A stretch of 64,000 nucleotides of DNA from Solanum dulcamara (lineage: Eukaryota; Streptophyta; Magnoliopsida; Solanales; Solanaceae). Shown here one piece after another: positions 10,940 through 22,634 of the stretch. Under the pieces are notes generated by a model. It saw only the letters and a list, made by a program, of their open reading frames with translations, was not told where the DNA came from and did no database searches. The stretch lies in NCBI RefSeq assembly GCF_947179165.1, contig NC_077240.1, positions 51,148,501 to 51,212,500 of the forward strand, read 5' to 3'. Within the stretch, counting starts at the first letter, position 1. Each line of letters opens with the position of its first letter. The translations under genes were made by a program, and so were the position numbers.

Positions 10940-12068
10940 TGTCACGAACTAAGACTAGGGCCTATATACAATACAGTGAGTGATAAACCTAGAGATAACT
11001 TACCCAAGTCTCTTAGCATTCATCTAGCGTTTCATAGATAATGACATTCAATAACCATAAGCGGAAGTAAAAAGGGGATGGGGCTAAGGGAAAACATCAT
11101 AGAATAAGAGTTGTTAACAACTTCAAAACATCATACATTTATTTCCAAACATATATCTACTAAAAGACTTGGTGGGGGCTAGGACATGTCCCTATCTCAC
11201 CCTCAATTAATATGAAATAAAAATTAAAATATAATGTCTAGAAGTCTCAACATTTAATAATTTCAAAAGACAAAAGACTATTGTTCCAGAGTACTAAGTA
11301 TGTAGGCATTCATTAACATTGAAGAAATATTAGAACATTTACATACTATGGAACGTAGTGCAATTCATATGAGATAAATCAAGTAAATAGCATTTGAAAT
11401 ATTCACTTGTAGGAAGATGAACATAAACAAAATTTAAGACCATGCGAGCTATTATATTGAATCCAACATAAGCCCCCACGTTGGCACGGGAAGACTACTT
11501 GTCAGGTAGTGCTCCATCAACTTCATTAATTTTTTTAATATTTAGGGCTATTTGTGGATCCACTAGCCTAAGCCTACAAGGACACCTATGTTGGTATACA
11601 ATTAATGAGATAAGGGGTTACTACAGAGATTCCCTAACTGAATCCCACCTCAATGACCCATTTGGTGCTAAGTCAATCCCATAAATCAATTCATATAATA
11701 AGAGCATACTCATTTATATAGCCTTATATTATCAAAACATCATTGGGTAGAATAACTCATTATTACAATTTCTTGATTCACACAAGTGATAATTGACCTT
11801 TCCCAAGTGGATTACATTATTTCATAATCATTTCATCATTCTTTTGTTTCATAAGACTCCCTTTGATCATAGGCATTTGCATTCATAAAACCTTTATTTT
11901 GGAGTCAAAGCTTTCAATTCAACATCATTGACACATAGTGAAACTAGGTGGACTCTATTCAATCAACTTTTAAATTATTTAAATCAATGCTAGCATGCAT
12001 GATAGTAATAGAATGCATCATTTAAGATATATTTAAAAGAACCCACCAATACACTTTAAAACTCCTTC

Positions 12069-12073
12069 CATAC
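12069..12073. repeat. Target-site duplication CATAC, left copy
   Basis: CATAC immediately precedes TGTAACA of the solo LTR. The identical CATAC at 14408-14412 directly follows GTGACA. Five bases is the usual duplication length for these elements. Confidence 0.93.
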
Positions 12074-12510
12074 TGTAACACCTCCTAAAACATTATAAAT
12101 GCTGTTCCAATTCTCGATGAAAATGATATCGCTTCTATATTTTATGTATAACTTTTAATAGGTTGGTCCAAATTAGGTGTTTCAAATTTTTTAATAACCC
12201 AACCATCATTACCTACAACTTTTATGAGACCATATTTTATATTTTGGAGGTTAAGTAGGTTAAATAAATTAATTGTTTCATGATATGGTGATGTGACGAA
12301 ACAGAGTATTTGTAGAAAAAAAATCATATCACACTGTAGGATGCTCCAAATCACTTGACTCTTCAACAACATAAAAGTAGACTTCTAGAGAAAGAATTCA
12401 GATGAGACACTGAATCCTAATGAGGAGGTTATCTCTTTCAAACGCAGCTTTGAAAAAGGGTATTCCGTTAAAAGAAGGTTTATCTCACAAACCATGAAAA
12501 GATCTAGATC

Positions 12511-12567
12511 CATTTGGCATCACCCATGACATCAATAGTCCTCCATTTGATATCACCCATGACATCA
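12511..12567 (+). promoter_or_regulatory. Duplicated upstream element in the solo LTR
   Basis: A 24-base block (CATTTGRYATCACCCATGAC then ATCA) occurs at 12511-12534 and 12544-12567, period 33. It lies 70-130 bases upstream of the TATA box. TGACATCA resembles bZIP-type binding sites. Enhancer function is an inference from position and duplication. Confidence 0.5.
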
Positions 12568-12638
12568 CAATCTTTTATTAAATTTTCAGATTTTTCTTTA
12601 TAATTATTTTAATTGTTGTTAGGTCCCTCCTTCACACC

Positions 12639-12646
12639 TATAAATA
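12639..12646 (+). promoter_or_regulatory. TATA box of the solo LTR promoter
   Basis: CACCTATAAATACCCACC is a textbook plant TATA context. It is followed 25-60 bases later by a CT-rich stretch with CATC and CACTC words typical of plant start sites. This places U3 upstream, and the hairpin at 12992 in the transcribed leader. Confidence 0.75.
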
Positions 12647-12991
12647 CCCACCTTATTTCATCATTTTGTTCATCAATATTTCTCAAGCAACTCTTCTCTC
12701 TATACACTCCTTTACTCATTCTCAAAATATAGTTTTAGTTCTTAATAGTATAGAAATACCATTCCGATGATTCATATACTCTGGATAGTACACAAAATTC
12801 TCCGGCGAGGAGAAAATGCCAGGATTCAAGAGTGCTTATTAAGTCCTTCGATTCTGAGTAATGCTTCAGATTCCTGGTATGTAAGGCTTCAATGAGAGTA
12901 TTCCTTTCACTCTTATGCCTAAATTATTTTGAATATATGATAAATTTTATTAATTTTCTTTAAGCTTTACTCTAAGGTATGTGGTGTTTAT

Positions 12992-13013
12992 CCATGGGTT
13001 CTTCCACCCACGG
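12992..13013 (+). other. Conserved LTR hairpin, copy 3 (solo LTR)
   Basis: CCATGGGT, TCTTCC, ACCCACGG: one pair in the arm (A-T changed to A/C) is broken. CTAAGGTATGTGG lies at 12972-12984, just upstream, as in the other copies. Confidence 0.65.
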
Positions 13014-14407
13014 AGTCTAAAGCTCTTTCAACTAAATCTCTTGATTTCAAAAAAGATTTTCTTATGCATAATTCTTATTTCTACTTAATAGCATGAATTA
13101 TGGTTAAACTAATGATTATTGATCTATTTTGATGCAAAATAATCTCATATGTTTGAAATAATGGTTTTAAGTATTTTTCCCTATTTCACTCTTTAAATGT
13201 TCTTGAAATTCATGGTGGGTTATTTATAGCACGATTTTTAATTAATGAATTTTAAATTATTTATGCATAATTTTATTTACATACATGTTTGAAAGTTGAA
13301 GTGATTTAAACCCACCTAGTTTTACTATATTTTCAATAAAGTTTTACTTAAAAGCTTTGACTCCAAATAAATATTTATGAAAGCAATGTATATGATCAAA
13401 AGGGAGTCTTATGAAATAAAAGAATGATGAAATTCTATGAATGATGGATTATTTATGTTATAAGGACAACTCTTGCATATTTGAATCACTAAAGGTTTTA
13501 ATGAGCTATTCCACCAAATGTGATATTTTGAAATCTCAAGCTATATACTATGACTTTTTTGAAGTATTAAACTAGTCTCTGGGATTGAATTAGCACCGAA
13601 TGGGGCATTGAGGTAGGATTCAGTAAGGGAATTCTAGTAGCAACCCCTTGTCTCTTTAACTATGTGCCAACATAGGATTCCTTGTATGCTTAGGCTAATG
13701 GATCTATGAAAGCCCTTAAAGTTAAAGTTACAAAAAAAATGAAGTTCATGGAGTTCTACCCGATGGGTAGTCTCCTCGGCCAATGTAGGGGTTATGTTGG
13801 ATTCCATGTAATAGCTCGCATGATCTTAAATGTCAATTATGGTCATTTTCCCACAAAATGAATATTTTAAAGGATATCTATATGATTGATTATGCATGCA
13901 TTGCATTATGTTTCATATTACATAAATGTTTTAATGTTTCCTCAATGTTTGTGTATGCTTCCATACCTAGTACATTCAAAGTACTAACACATACTCTTTT
14001 GCCTACATGATATCACTATGTAGGGACCGGTGCTCCTCCTCATTTTCCTCCATGTGGCTAGTTGAGATTTCATTTTAACACTATTTTTGGTGAGTTCCCA
14101 TGTTCCGGGAACAATACTCCTTTATCTTTCTAGCTTATGATATGTTGAGATGTTTCGACACTTACTATGACATTTCCTTCTATTAAGATTGAGGGTCAGC
14201 TAGGGACTTATTTTTGCCCCACTAAATCTAAAAGTTAAAGGTATTGTTGGACATATGTAAGTTGAAGATTTACTATTATGATTTCGTCATTTTTATTTAT
14301 GTTCATCACCTACGAAAGGCTAAAATAATGCTAAGAGGCTTTTTTGAGGTACTTTCGGGTGCCTCATTCGCCATGTCACGTCTAGGACCTAGGCTTGGGT
14401 CGTGACA

Positions 14408-14412
14408 CATAC
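14408..14412. repeat. Target-site duplication CATAC, right copy
   Basis: Matches 12069-12073. After it, the host E3 LTR resumes with CTTCCTATAAAGACCTTT, the expected continuation of the sequence before 12069. Confidence 0.93.
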
Positions 14413-14592
14413 CTTCCTATAAAGACCTTTAATAACTAAAAGATTTTATTCAATTAAGAGAAATTATAAACTAAGATAGGTACAAAAACTTCAAATACTC
14501 AATAATTTATACATTTGGAATCATATTATGAAAATCCATAAGAATCATCATTTGAAATTAAACTATTAGAGTTAGAAAATTTCTTGGGCTAC

Positions 14593-14610
14593 ATGGGTTA
14601 AATAACCCAT
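14593..14610 (-). other. Conserved LTR hairpin, copy 4 (E3 LTR)
   Basis: ATGGGTT, AAAT, AACCCAT: seven pairs. The loop has changed, but the central arms stay complementary. The neighbouring motif is AAGGTTTGTGG here instead of AAGGTATGTGG. Confidence 0.6.
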
Positions 14611-15383
14611 TAATGAGTCCCACAAACCTTGGGAATAAAGCCCTAATGTAGCTTTGAAAATGGAGACTTGAAGAATCTTGGAGTGGAACGCTAGACTTGG
14701 AAGATGAAACCCATGGGAGAACTTAAGAGGAAAGAGTTTTGTGTTTGAGTCTAAGTGTTAGAATGAGGAGTTTGGGATAGCTTAGGGTCCTAAGGTAGGG
14801 TCCATTCATTACCCAAAATGACCACACTTTGATGTTAAGATGTGAGGAAAGACTAAAATGCCTTTTAAAAGTTTGCCAGAACCGCCCCTATGAGTCCTCC
14901 TTATGGCACATAGGAACTACTACAAGTCGTAGAGAGGACTCATCCTACAGGTCTAAGAAAGACCCTGAGGGATGACCCTCAGATGTTTTTCTATGACTCA
15001 TCTCTACGAGTAGTAGATTCTTCTATGAATCATCAAAGGGATTAATCCTGTAGGGTTGGAGGAACCCTGAGGACCGAGTCTCTAAATTTCCTGTACTAGT
15101 CGTTCCTACAAGTCGTAGACTCGAGTTGTCTTGCATGGTTTGGAAAACTTACAATTCCATGCCTCTAAAAATTGACTCATTGTTTCTTCTACGAGTGGTA
15201 ACATGGACTAGTAATCTTCCTTTTTCACTTGGTCAAATTGCAGGCTACACCATTAGTCCTATGAGTCAGTCCTATGACTCATACGATCTTGTACAACTCG
15301 TAGATTGAGTCGTAGAACTCTATTTTAAGTCTATTTTCCTTAATTTTCCTTCGTCTTGACTTTTTGATTGATGGGGTCTTACA

Positions 15384-16876
15384 ATATCTCCTCCTTAGGA
15401 ACATTCATTCTCGGATGAGATTCAACTAGCATAGAAAGGAAACAGAATGAGGACTAGCAATCCAACATGAATACAATGACATTTTGAAATGCATAAACCA
15501 TCAATCTTTGAACTTAGCATAAAACATGACTTTCAAATTAAACTTCATGAGCATGTATGCATTTGAAAGACATAAGAAAAATCTAGAACATAGGAGTTTT
15601 AAAAGTGTCATGAATAACTTATTACCTTAGGCTTGAGTAGAGCGAAAGTGATGAGGATATCGCTTCATCATATCCGCTTCCTCTTCCTATGTAGCTCTTT
15701 CAACTTGTTGATTCCTCCAAAGGAATTTGAAGGAAAAAATTTCTTTGTTCCTCAATCTTTGGACTTTCCGCTCCAATATTTCAACCAGAACCTCTTCATA
15801 GGTCAAGTTTTCTTCGACATTCACTACTTCCAATGATGCAATAGAAATAGGATCACCCACACATTTCCTCAACATAAACAAATGGAATACCAGATGAACC
15901 ATGGTCATTTCCATAGGAAGCTCCAACTTGTAAGAAACCTTGCAAACACGTCTCAAAATTCTATTAGGCCCTATATACCTAGGGCTCTATTTTCCTTTCT
16001 TACCAAACCAAACTATACCCTTCATTGGTGAAATGTTAAAGCCTACCCAATCATCCACCTTGAACTAAATATCTCTTCTAGTTTCAGAATAGGACTTTTG
16101 GCGTCTTTGAGCCATCTTCAACCTTTCTGTAATAACTCTAACTTTCTCCAAAGCGTCAAGGACAAAACCGGGACCCAACAAGATCATCTCACCAACTTCA
16201 AACCAACTAACCAGAGATCTACATCATCTCCCATAAAAAACTCAAAGTGTACCATCTCAATACTCTAGTGGTAGCTATTATTGTATGCAAATTCAATTAG
16301 CGGCAGATGATCGTCCCAACTCCTTTTGAGCTCCAACACACAATCCCTTAACATATCCTCTAGTGTTTGAATTGCCTGTTTGGCTTGGCCATCAGTTTGA
16401 GGATGGAAAGCAGTACTTAGCTTCACTTTGATAACAAGACCCCTTTGAAATGATCTCCAAAAGACATAAAAGAGTTAGGTACCATGATCTGAAATAATTG
16501 ACAAAAGAACACCATGCAACCTTACCAATTCCTGATTATATAACTTTGCATAATCTTCAGAACTATAAGATGTCTTGACCGGTAGAAAATGAGCTGACAT
16601 TGTCATCCTATCTAAAATCACCCTAATCAAATCATGATATTTTCGAGTACGAGATAAAACCACTATAAAATCCATATTCACATCTTTCCACTTCCAAACA
16701 ATAATTTCAATATCTTGTGCTAGGCCACCCGACCTTTGGTGTTCACCTTTAACTTGTTGGCAATTTTGACATTCGGCCACGAACCTTGCAATGTCCTTTT
16801 TCATGTGACCCCATCAATAATGATCTTTTAAGTCTCTATACGTTTTAGTCAAACCGACATGAATAGAGTATGAAGA
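15384..16876 (-). pseudogene. E3: integrase and chromodomain-like tail (pol remnant)
   Basis: On the minus strand, 16475-16804 holds the zinc-domain end (CQNCQQVKGEHQRSGGL) and the core with MDFIV and SDHGT carrying the first two catalytic aspartates. The third catalytic position, normally AERTIQ, reads AKQAIQ near 16375, so the glutamate is replaced by lysine. The C-terminal tail at 15687-15956 has KVSYKLELPMEMTMVH, YEEVLVEILERKVQ and FKFLWRNQQVERAT, a good chromodomain-like match to E1 and E10. Several stops separate the pieces. The copy is cut at 16876 by an LTR fragment, beyond which about 280 bp of pol expected from E10 are missing. Confidence 0.88.
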
Positions 16877-17773
16877 TGTCACGACCAAAACCTAGGCCCT
16901 AGACGTGACACGACAAATGAGGAACCCAGAGATACCTCACCCAAGACTCTTAGCATTTATTTAGCCTTTCATAACTAATGATAATCAATATCAAGCGGAA
17001 GAAAAAAGGGAAAGCGGGACTAAAGGAGAACATCATAAAATAAGAGTCATCATCAACCTTAGATCGTCGTACATTTATGTCCAAACATACCTCTACTAAT
17101 GCATTTGGTGGGTGCTAATACATGTCCCAAGCTTATCCTCTAATAAACTAACAATGAAGTACCAAAATAGTTGTCTTAATTCCTCAATATAACATATGCG
17201 AGAAAGGGGAGGAGTATTGTCCCAGAAACAATGGGAACTCACCAAAAGTGGCTTTCAAACGATTAAAATGAACCACATGGAGGAGGAGGAACAGCATTCT
17301 CTACATGGTGATATCATGTAGGCAAAAGAGTATGTGTTAGTACTTTGAATGTACTACATATGTAGGCATGCAACATGATAAAAACATTAAGACATTCATA
17401 AGGTAAAATACAAGAGCGAATGCATGGATAAGTAACAAAATAGATAGCATTTAAATCATACATATGTGGGAATATAACTATAACCGACATTTAAGAACAT
17501 GCAAGTTATTACATTGAATTCAACATAACCCCTACGTTGCCACGGGGAGACTATCTACCAGGTAGAACTCTATTCATTTTACATTCATTCATTTAACATT
17601 TGATGTCTACAAAAGCCTAGCTTACAAGGGCTCCTATGGTGGCACATAGTTAATGTAACATGAGACTTTTCTTAAGGACCTCTTCGATCGAGACCCCATC
17701 TACATGCTACATTCGGTGCTAAGTCAAATCCTATGGAATAGTGTAATACTTCAAAATAGTCATATCATATTAC
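16877..17773 (-). mobile_element. LTR fragment inside E3 pol (one terminus only)
   Basis: It starts with a proper LTR end, TGTCACGACCAAAACCTAGG, and follows the E3/E10 LTR for about 0.9 kb to just past 'GGAATAGTGTAATAC'. RNase H sequence then resumes. The missing remainder of the LTR and the roughly 280 bp gap in host pol point to insertion followed by a deletion across the right junction. Confidence 0.8.
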
Positions 17774-18062
17774 CAACTACCTCTTTCCTTCTTCAACATC
17801 AGCCACACTCCCCATACACATTCTACTAAATGCATCGACAACTACATTGGCTTTTTCCGGATTATAATGCACACTCATGTCATAGTCTTTGAGAATTTCA
17901 AGTCACCTCCTTTACCTTAGATTGAGGTCCTTTGGAGTAAACACATATTGGAGACTTTTATGGTCGGTAAATTAATCCACATGTACCCCATAGAGGTAAT
18001 GTCATCAAATCTTTTGAGAAAATACACCGCCCACCAACTCGAGATCATGGTAGGGTAGTTCA
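17774..18062 (-). pseudogene. E3: RNase H fragment (pol remnant)
   Basis: Aligns by eye with E10 61553-61850. The antisense text encodes the 'DYDMSVHYNPEKANVVVDAF'-type end of RNase H, then the block over 'VFTPKDLNLR' and the 'HVD-LTDHKSL' region, with broken frames. It ends at 18062 where the E4 LTR is inserted; the five bases before that LTR are GTTCA. RT, protease and gag of E3 are not found elsewhere in the window. Confidence 0.75.
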
Positions 18063-20500
18063 TGTCACACCCCAAACTCACGGGGAAAATTGGTACCTAC
18101 TGCCAAAAATTAGACTAAAGTCAACCTTGCTAAGATACTTGATAAAGCTGCGGGGAAGCCACACACAGTCAAGTAAACAAACAAATATATCTCGTCTTAA
18201 AAAATAAGCCGTCGGCCGATAAGGCCCCTATCAACATCTCTAGAAATAAAACAAATACACATAATAGTTCATATAAAGTAATAGGCAGGTAGTACATAAG
18301 TCCTATTTTGTCCAACGAGGCTGCCATGATGTCTAGAATAGCGTAAATGCTATACATGCCATCAAGGCCACCATAATCTCTATATAAAAACTGAAAACAT
18401 GAATACACAATGTAAACTAGGCCATTAAGCTGCTAACTACTACCAACACAACAACAAGTCCCAATTGGCTAACAAGATATAGCTAATAAACATAAAAGGC
18501 CCAAATGGCCAACATCGCATCTATACAACCCAATTGATTAGTCTGCAGGCCTCTATGAATACAATACTTTGTGGGACAAGGCCTTAACCTACCCTAAAAC
18601 TATAAATCACAATAAGGTAAACCTCTAAGACTTTATCTACCCTTGAAAGGAAAGGAGACAACTAACCTATTGAAGCTCGACTATGCTACTCAATAGGTTT
18701 TTCTGATCGTCACTCAAAACCTACAGGCATTAATGTAGTGCCCCCGGGCAAGGGGCATCGGTACTGAATAATGTACCGAGCATGCAAGGCAAATAGAAAT
18801 CTAAAACGGAAGTATAAGTATGGAAAAAAAGAGAATGGATGAAACATAAGTTCAATACCTTATCTTTCTATAACAAGACGATATAAGACATAAAAATTAA
18901 TAACCTCACCTAGCTCTCATAATCCCGGTAGGTACAAACAACATACAACTATAATAAGTCCTATCGAGCATAAATAATCGCTAAATACCAATACTAGCCC
19001 CTTACCAATATCCCAATGATAATCTGATCTAAACTATTTGAATGTACATATGCCATGAATGAATGCAACTCTGAATCACTATGGTACAATACATATATGT
19101 TGCCCTATAGGTATAGCCTACCTGTCCTGTAGGTACCGTCTGCCCGGCATTAGGATCGGTCTACCCAGCACATAGACTCACTCTACCCGGCCTATAGGCT
19201 TGATCTACCCAGCCCATAGGCTCGGTAAAGTAAATTAGTCTATATGCTCAAGAACCCTATAGTGTTAGTGTCTGCTAAGGCCATAAAAAAATCATAGGCG
19301 GCATCTATACGATAAAATAGCACAATGATATAAAGCAATCATAATTGATCAAAATATAATCATAGCATACTTTTCTAGGCTACTAGGTGGGGAGTAGAGT
19401 GTCGGTGATATACATTAATCATATGGTGGTAGCCAACTCAATAGGATAAGGTTACAAATTAAAGAATGACTATAAATAGGCCATGACAAGCATAGGCCAT
19501 CAGAATCATGCCAGAAGAGAAATAAATAACCTTAACATACCTTTAAACCAAAGCCCAAATTATGTCGCTATGAAGCTTGGCCAACCAAAAATAGTGCTAC
19601 AATGCGAAGCAACTTAACTAGGCATTAGTTAACCTAACAACCATCCAATACGACCTGAATAAGGATCATACCGATCCCACCATTACCTACATCACCGTAA
19701 CACCATTAATACACAATAAGAATATCCCAAATACCTAAGACAAAGGTGCTTCCCAAAGACACAATTTAAAAACCACCACCACGTGTCTGAAAATACAATA
19801 GAAATAATATTAGGATACAGAAATATGAAGGAAGGTTGTAAAAAGGAGGTTAACTCAACAAAAATATTGGAAATAAGAAGCTTGAAAATCTGTATCCTTG
19901 TAGAAACAACAAAAAAAGCTTAATTCAACAAGAAAACTATACCACAATGATGAGTTCGCAGCATAGAGCAACTTCTGTTAAACTTCCGAGTTGAAATGAT
20001 CAACACCCATAGAATATTTAGTGTCTTGATTTATGATTTTAATATCTTTTTTGATCAGGTTTAGAGAAAAATAAATGAAGTTGATGGATATATAAAGCAA
20101 AACCAACTTAGAGCTTGGGGGACCCACTTGAGGTGCCTGCTAGTGCAGTCTCACCAAAATGTGAAAATCTCTCAATTCTTAAGTCATATTGACAAGCAGT
20201 TTAGTTCATTGGAAACTAAAATCGTAGACCTTCAATTTGATAGGCCGACATTCTAACTCCACATATATTAGGAGAAAAGTGCCGAGACATTTGACCTAAA
20301 ATTTTAGAGAATTCCTTAACGACATTTACAATACCTTTTGCCGACTTTTATTTTGCAATGTCCATGACTTTCCCACTTAACATATGAAATTTGTGCAATT
20401 AAAATCACTCATAAAACATACTTCCTAATATGTTAATATGTCTTAGTCTTATTCTAACAGTATAAGTTAATTCCAATGTTCAAACAGGCCCGGTGTTACA
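18063..20500 (-). mobile_element. E4: 3' LTR (2438 bp)
   Basis: Begins TGTCACACCCCAAACTCACG and ends CCCGGTGTTACA. It is followed by TCCTCCCCCCCCTTAGGGAC, the polypurine-tract complement and the usual junction. The LTR holds a 'CTACCCGGCCTATAGGCT-GGT' array near 19100-19230 and no convincing gene. It is inserted in the RNase H part of E3. Confidence 0.87.
19100..19235. repeat. CTACCCGGCC-N-GGCTCGGT motif array in the E4 LTR
   Basis: Five degenerate units of about 25 bp (for example CTACCCGGCCTATAGGCTTG and CTACCCAGCCCATAGGCTCG) follow one another. Each can form a tiny GGCC...GGCT hairpin. The unit is a cousin of the CCGGCCCTT...GGGACTCGGT units in the E5 and E6 LTRs. Confidence 0.65.
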
Positions 20501-20515
20501 TCCTCCCCCCCCTTA
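20501..20515 (-). other. E4 polypurine tract
   Basis: The minus strand reads AAGGGGGGGGAGGA directly against the LTR end. It marks the 3' boundary of the internal region. Confidence 0.75.
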
Positions 20516-20599
20516 GGGACATTCATCCTCGAATGGTGATAATATATGCACATCACAGGAATTAAAAATAATAAAAGAACTCATATAACACCTAAGTAA

Positions 20600-21264
20600 C
20601 ATACGTCATATACTCAAAGGCAGGTCTATTCATATGAAGGAAAAGAAAGTAGGGATATTCGACCTTCATGTGTTCCTCAGCTTCCCACTTCATCTCTTCC
20701 ACATTACGGCTCCAACATAATACCTTCACGGAAGCTATATTCTTATTTTTTAATATTCTTATAGAGATATGGAAACATAGACTTCTTCATAACATAACTC
20801 CTTTGAAATCTGAATATTTGTTGTTGGTACTATACATGTTGGATGTCCAATATACTTATGTAACATAGAAAAATGAATAACAGGGTGTAGTTCTTCTAAC
20901 TCTAGAGGCAACTTTAAATTAGAGCTAACTCGCCCTATTTGTTGCAAGATGAGATAAGGACCAACGTACCTAGGGCTTAATTTTCCCTTTTTGCCAAATA
21001 TATTAATGCCCTTTTTAGGAAAAACATATATAAAGACTTAATCATCAACATCAAACTCCATGTCTCACTGCATAACATCCGCATATGAATTTTCATGGAT
21101 CTGAGGTATCAAAAAAAGCTCTCTAATTAATTTAACTTATTTCGTGGCCTGCTATACTAAATCTGGTCCAAAAGATCTTGATTCTCAAACCTAAAACCAA
21201 CCAAGAGGGGATCTACATTATTTTCCATATAAAGCCTCATATGGTGCCACTCTCAAATACTATA
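20600..21264 (-). pseudogene. E4: integrase C-terminus (pol remnant with the core deleted)
   Basis: 20759-20947 encodes SSNLKLPLELEELHPVIHFS, MLHKYIGHPTCIV and CYEEVYVSI, the barrel-to-chromodomain region. Further right come GPYLI-type and YEALYG-type remnants near 21240. At about 21264 the sequence jumps straight into the end of RNase H: the minus strand reads DHTGKENVVVYALIWVAYSI, joining the DALSR box to the post-core integrase. The zinc domain and the whole DDE core (roughly 1 kb in E2) are missing. Confidence 0.82.
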
Positions 21265-22634
21265 AGCTACCCATATTAGGGCATATACTACTACATTTTC
21301 CTTCCCTGTATGGTCTAAAATTCCTATGTCACAAACTTTCAGAAACTCAAGCCATCGGTGCTATTACAGATTCAATTTCTTTTGGATAAAAATATACTAG
21401 AGGCTTTTATTATTTGTGTAAACATCATCATACATGCCTTGTAAATTATTACTCCAGATCTTCAAGGCTTGAATAACTGTGACCAACTATAATAATGTGG
21501 GTTAGGTAGATTTTACTGTGATGCTTTAGTTGTCTAGAAATTTAAGCAATTACCTTACAATGTTGCATCAGAACACAACCCCATGCAATGCCAGAAACAT
21601 GCCAATACACCGCATATCCCTCTTGACCCTTTGGCAAGGTAAAATTTAGGGTTTAAGTCAATCTATCTTTCAACTCTAGAAAGTTCTGTTCACATGTTGC
21701 GGTCCACTGAAACTTATCTTTATTGTGAATTAGCTAAGTCAAAAGGTGCCGAAAGAAAACAGAATTGCTCTACGATCCTCCAATAATAGCTTGCAAATCC
21801 TAGAAAGCTGCGAACTTATGTTTACGTCATGTGTCTAGGCCAAGTCTTCACATCCTCAATCTTTTGCATGAGAATATGTATACCATAATTTGATACAATA
21901 TGGCCAAAGAAGGCCACAAAATATAATAGAACTCATACTTTGAGATCCTATCATGTAATTTTTGACCTCAAAGTACCTGAAGCACCACTGAGAGATGCTT
22001 TATATGCTCTGACTCTGATCTTAAATATACGAGAATATCATCAAAAAACACAATCACAAATAAATTTAAGAATGGCCTAAATATGTTGTTCATCAGGTCC
22101 ATTACTACTACTGGGCCATTTGTCAATCCAAAAGACATCAGAAGAGACTCAAAATGACCATATCTAGTCCTAAAGGTTTTTTTGGAATATCAGTCTCCCG
22201 TACCCACACTTGATGGTACGCTTAATTAGTTGTCGATAGTCTACACACATATGCAATGACCTATCTTTCTTTAGTACAAACAATACTAGTGAACCCCATG
22301 GAAATGAACTCGACCTAATGAATCCCTTATCTAATAATATTTTTTAGCTTCTCGTTCAAATTCCTTGAGTTTTTCTAGTGCCATTATATATGGAGGAATT
22401 GATAATGATCGAACATCTTGTAATGTATCATTAATAAAAATAATCTTTTATTTTGGGGATACTAGGGAGCTCATCTAGAAATTTATTTGGAAATTCATTA
22501 AACTCTTGAATAACTAAAGTGTTAGTGTGTCAACATTAATATCTTGAACTCAGGTGGTATAGTAAATGTAACCTTTGGTGATCATTTCCTTTACCTGATT
22601 ATAGAAAGTAAACCTGCATTTTGGTGTTAACATA
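21265..22634 (-). pseudogene. E4: RNase H and reverse transcriptase (pol remnant)
   Basis: Starting from 22634 the minus strand shows the protease-RT linker (ITKGYIYYT), PPYIMALEKLKEFE, an [19 protein letters not shown] block near 22290, and a polymerase box reading FFDD ([10 protein letters not shown] near 22045) in place of YVDD. The SFLGFASYYWRIV block near 21790 and an RNase H region ending WLEFLKVCDIGILDHTGK near 21320 follow. The domain order is right, but stops and frame changes occur throughout. Confidence 0.85.

Larger units (their letters stand above)
12074..14407 (+). mobile_element. Solo LTR (2334 bp) with intact ends and target duplication
   Basis: TGTAACACCTCC at the left and GGGTCGTGACA at the right form TG...CA termini flanked by CATAC on both sides, so this is a clean insertion into the E3 LTR. 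No internal region is present, so the element was lost by LTR-LTR recombination. Orientation is sense on the plus strand, opposite to its host. It shows a TATA box at 12639, a pyrimidine-rich start region (TTCTCTCTATACACTCC), the hairpin at 12992-13013 and the family's CACGTCTAGGACCTAGGCTT tail. Its first 900 bp differ from sister LTRs and lack the palindrome array. Confidence 0.95.
10940..15383 (-). mobile_element. E3: 3' LTR, interrupted by a solo LTR
   Basis: It starts TGTCACGAACTAAGACTAGG at 10940 and ends GATGGGGTCTTACA at 15383. The inserted solo LTR (12074-14407) and one copy of the duplicated CATAC separate two halves that join perfectly when compared with the fragment at 9725-10939. 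Without them the LTR is about 2105 bp. It contains the hairpin at 14593-14610 and the palindrome array at 14880-15310. The polypurine-tract complement and pol follow on the right. Confidence 0.88.
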
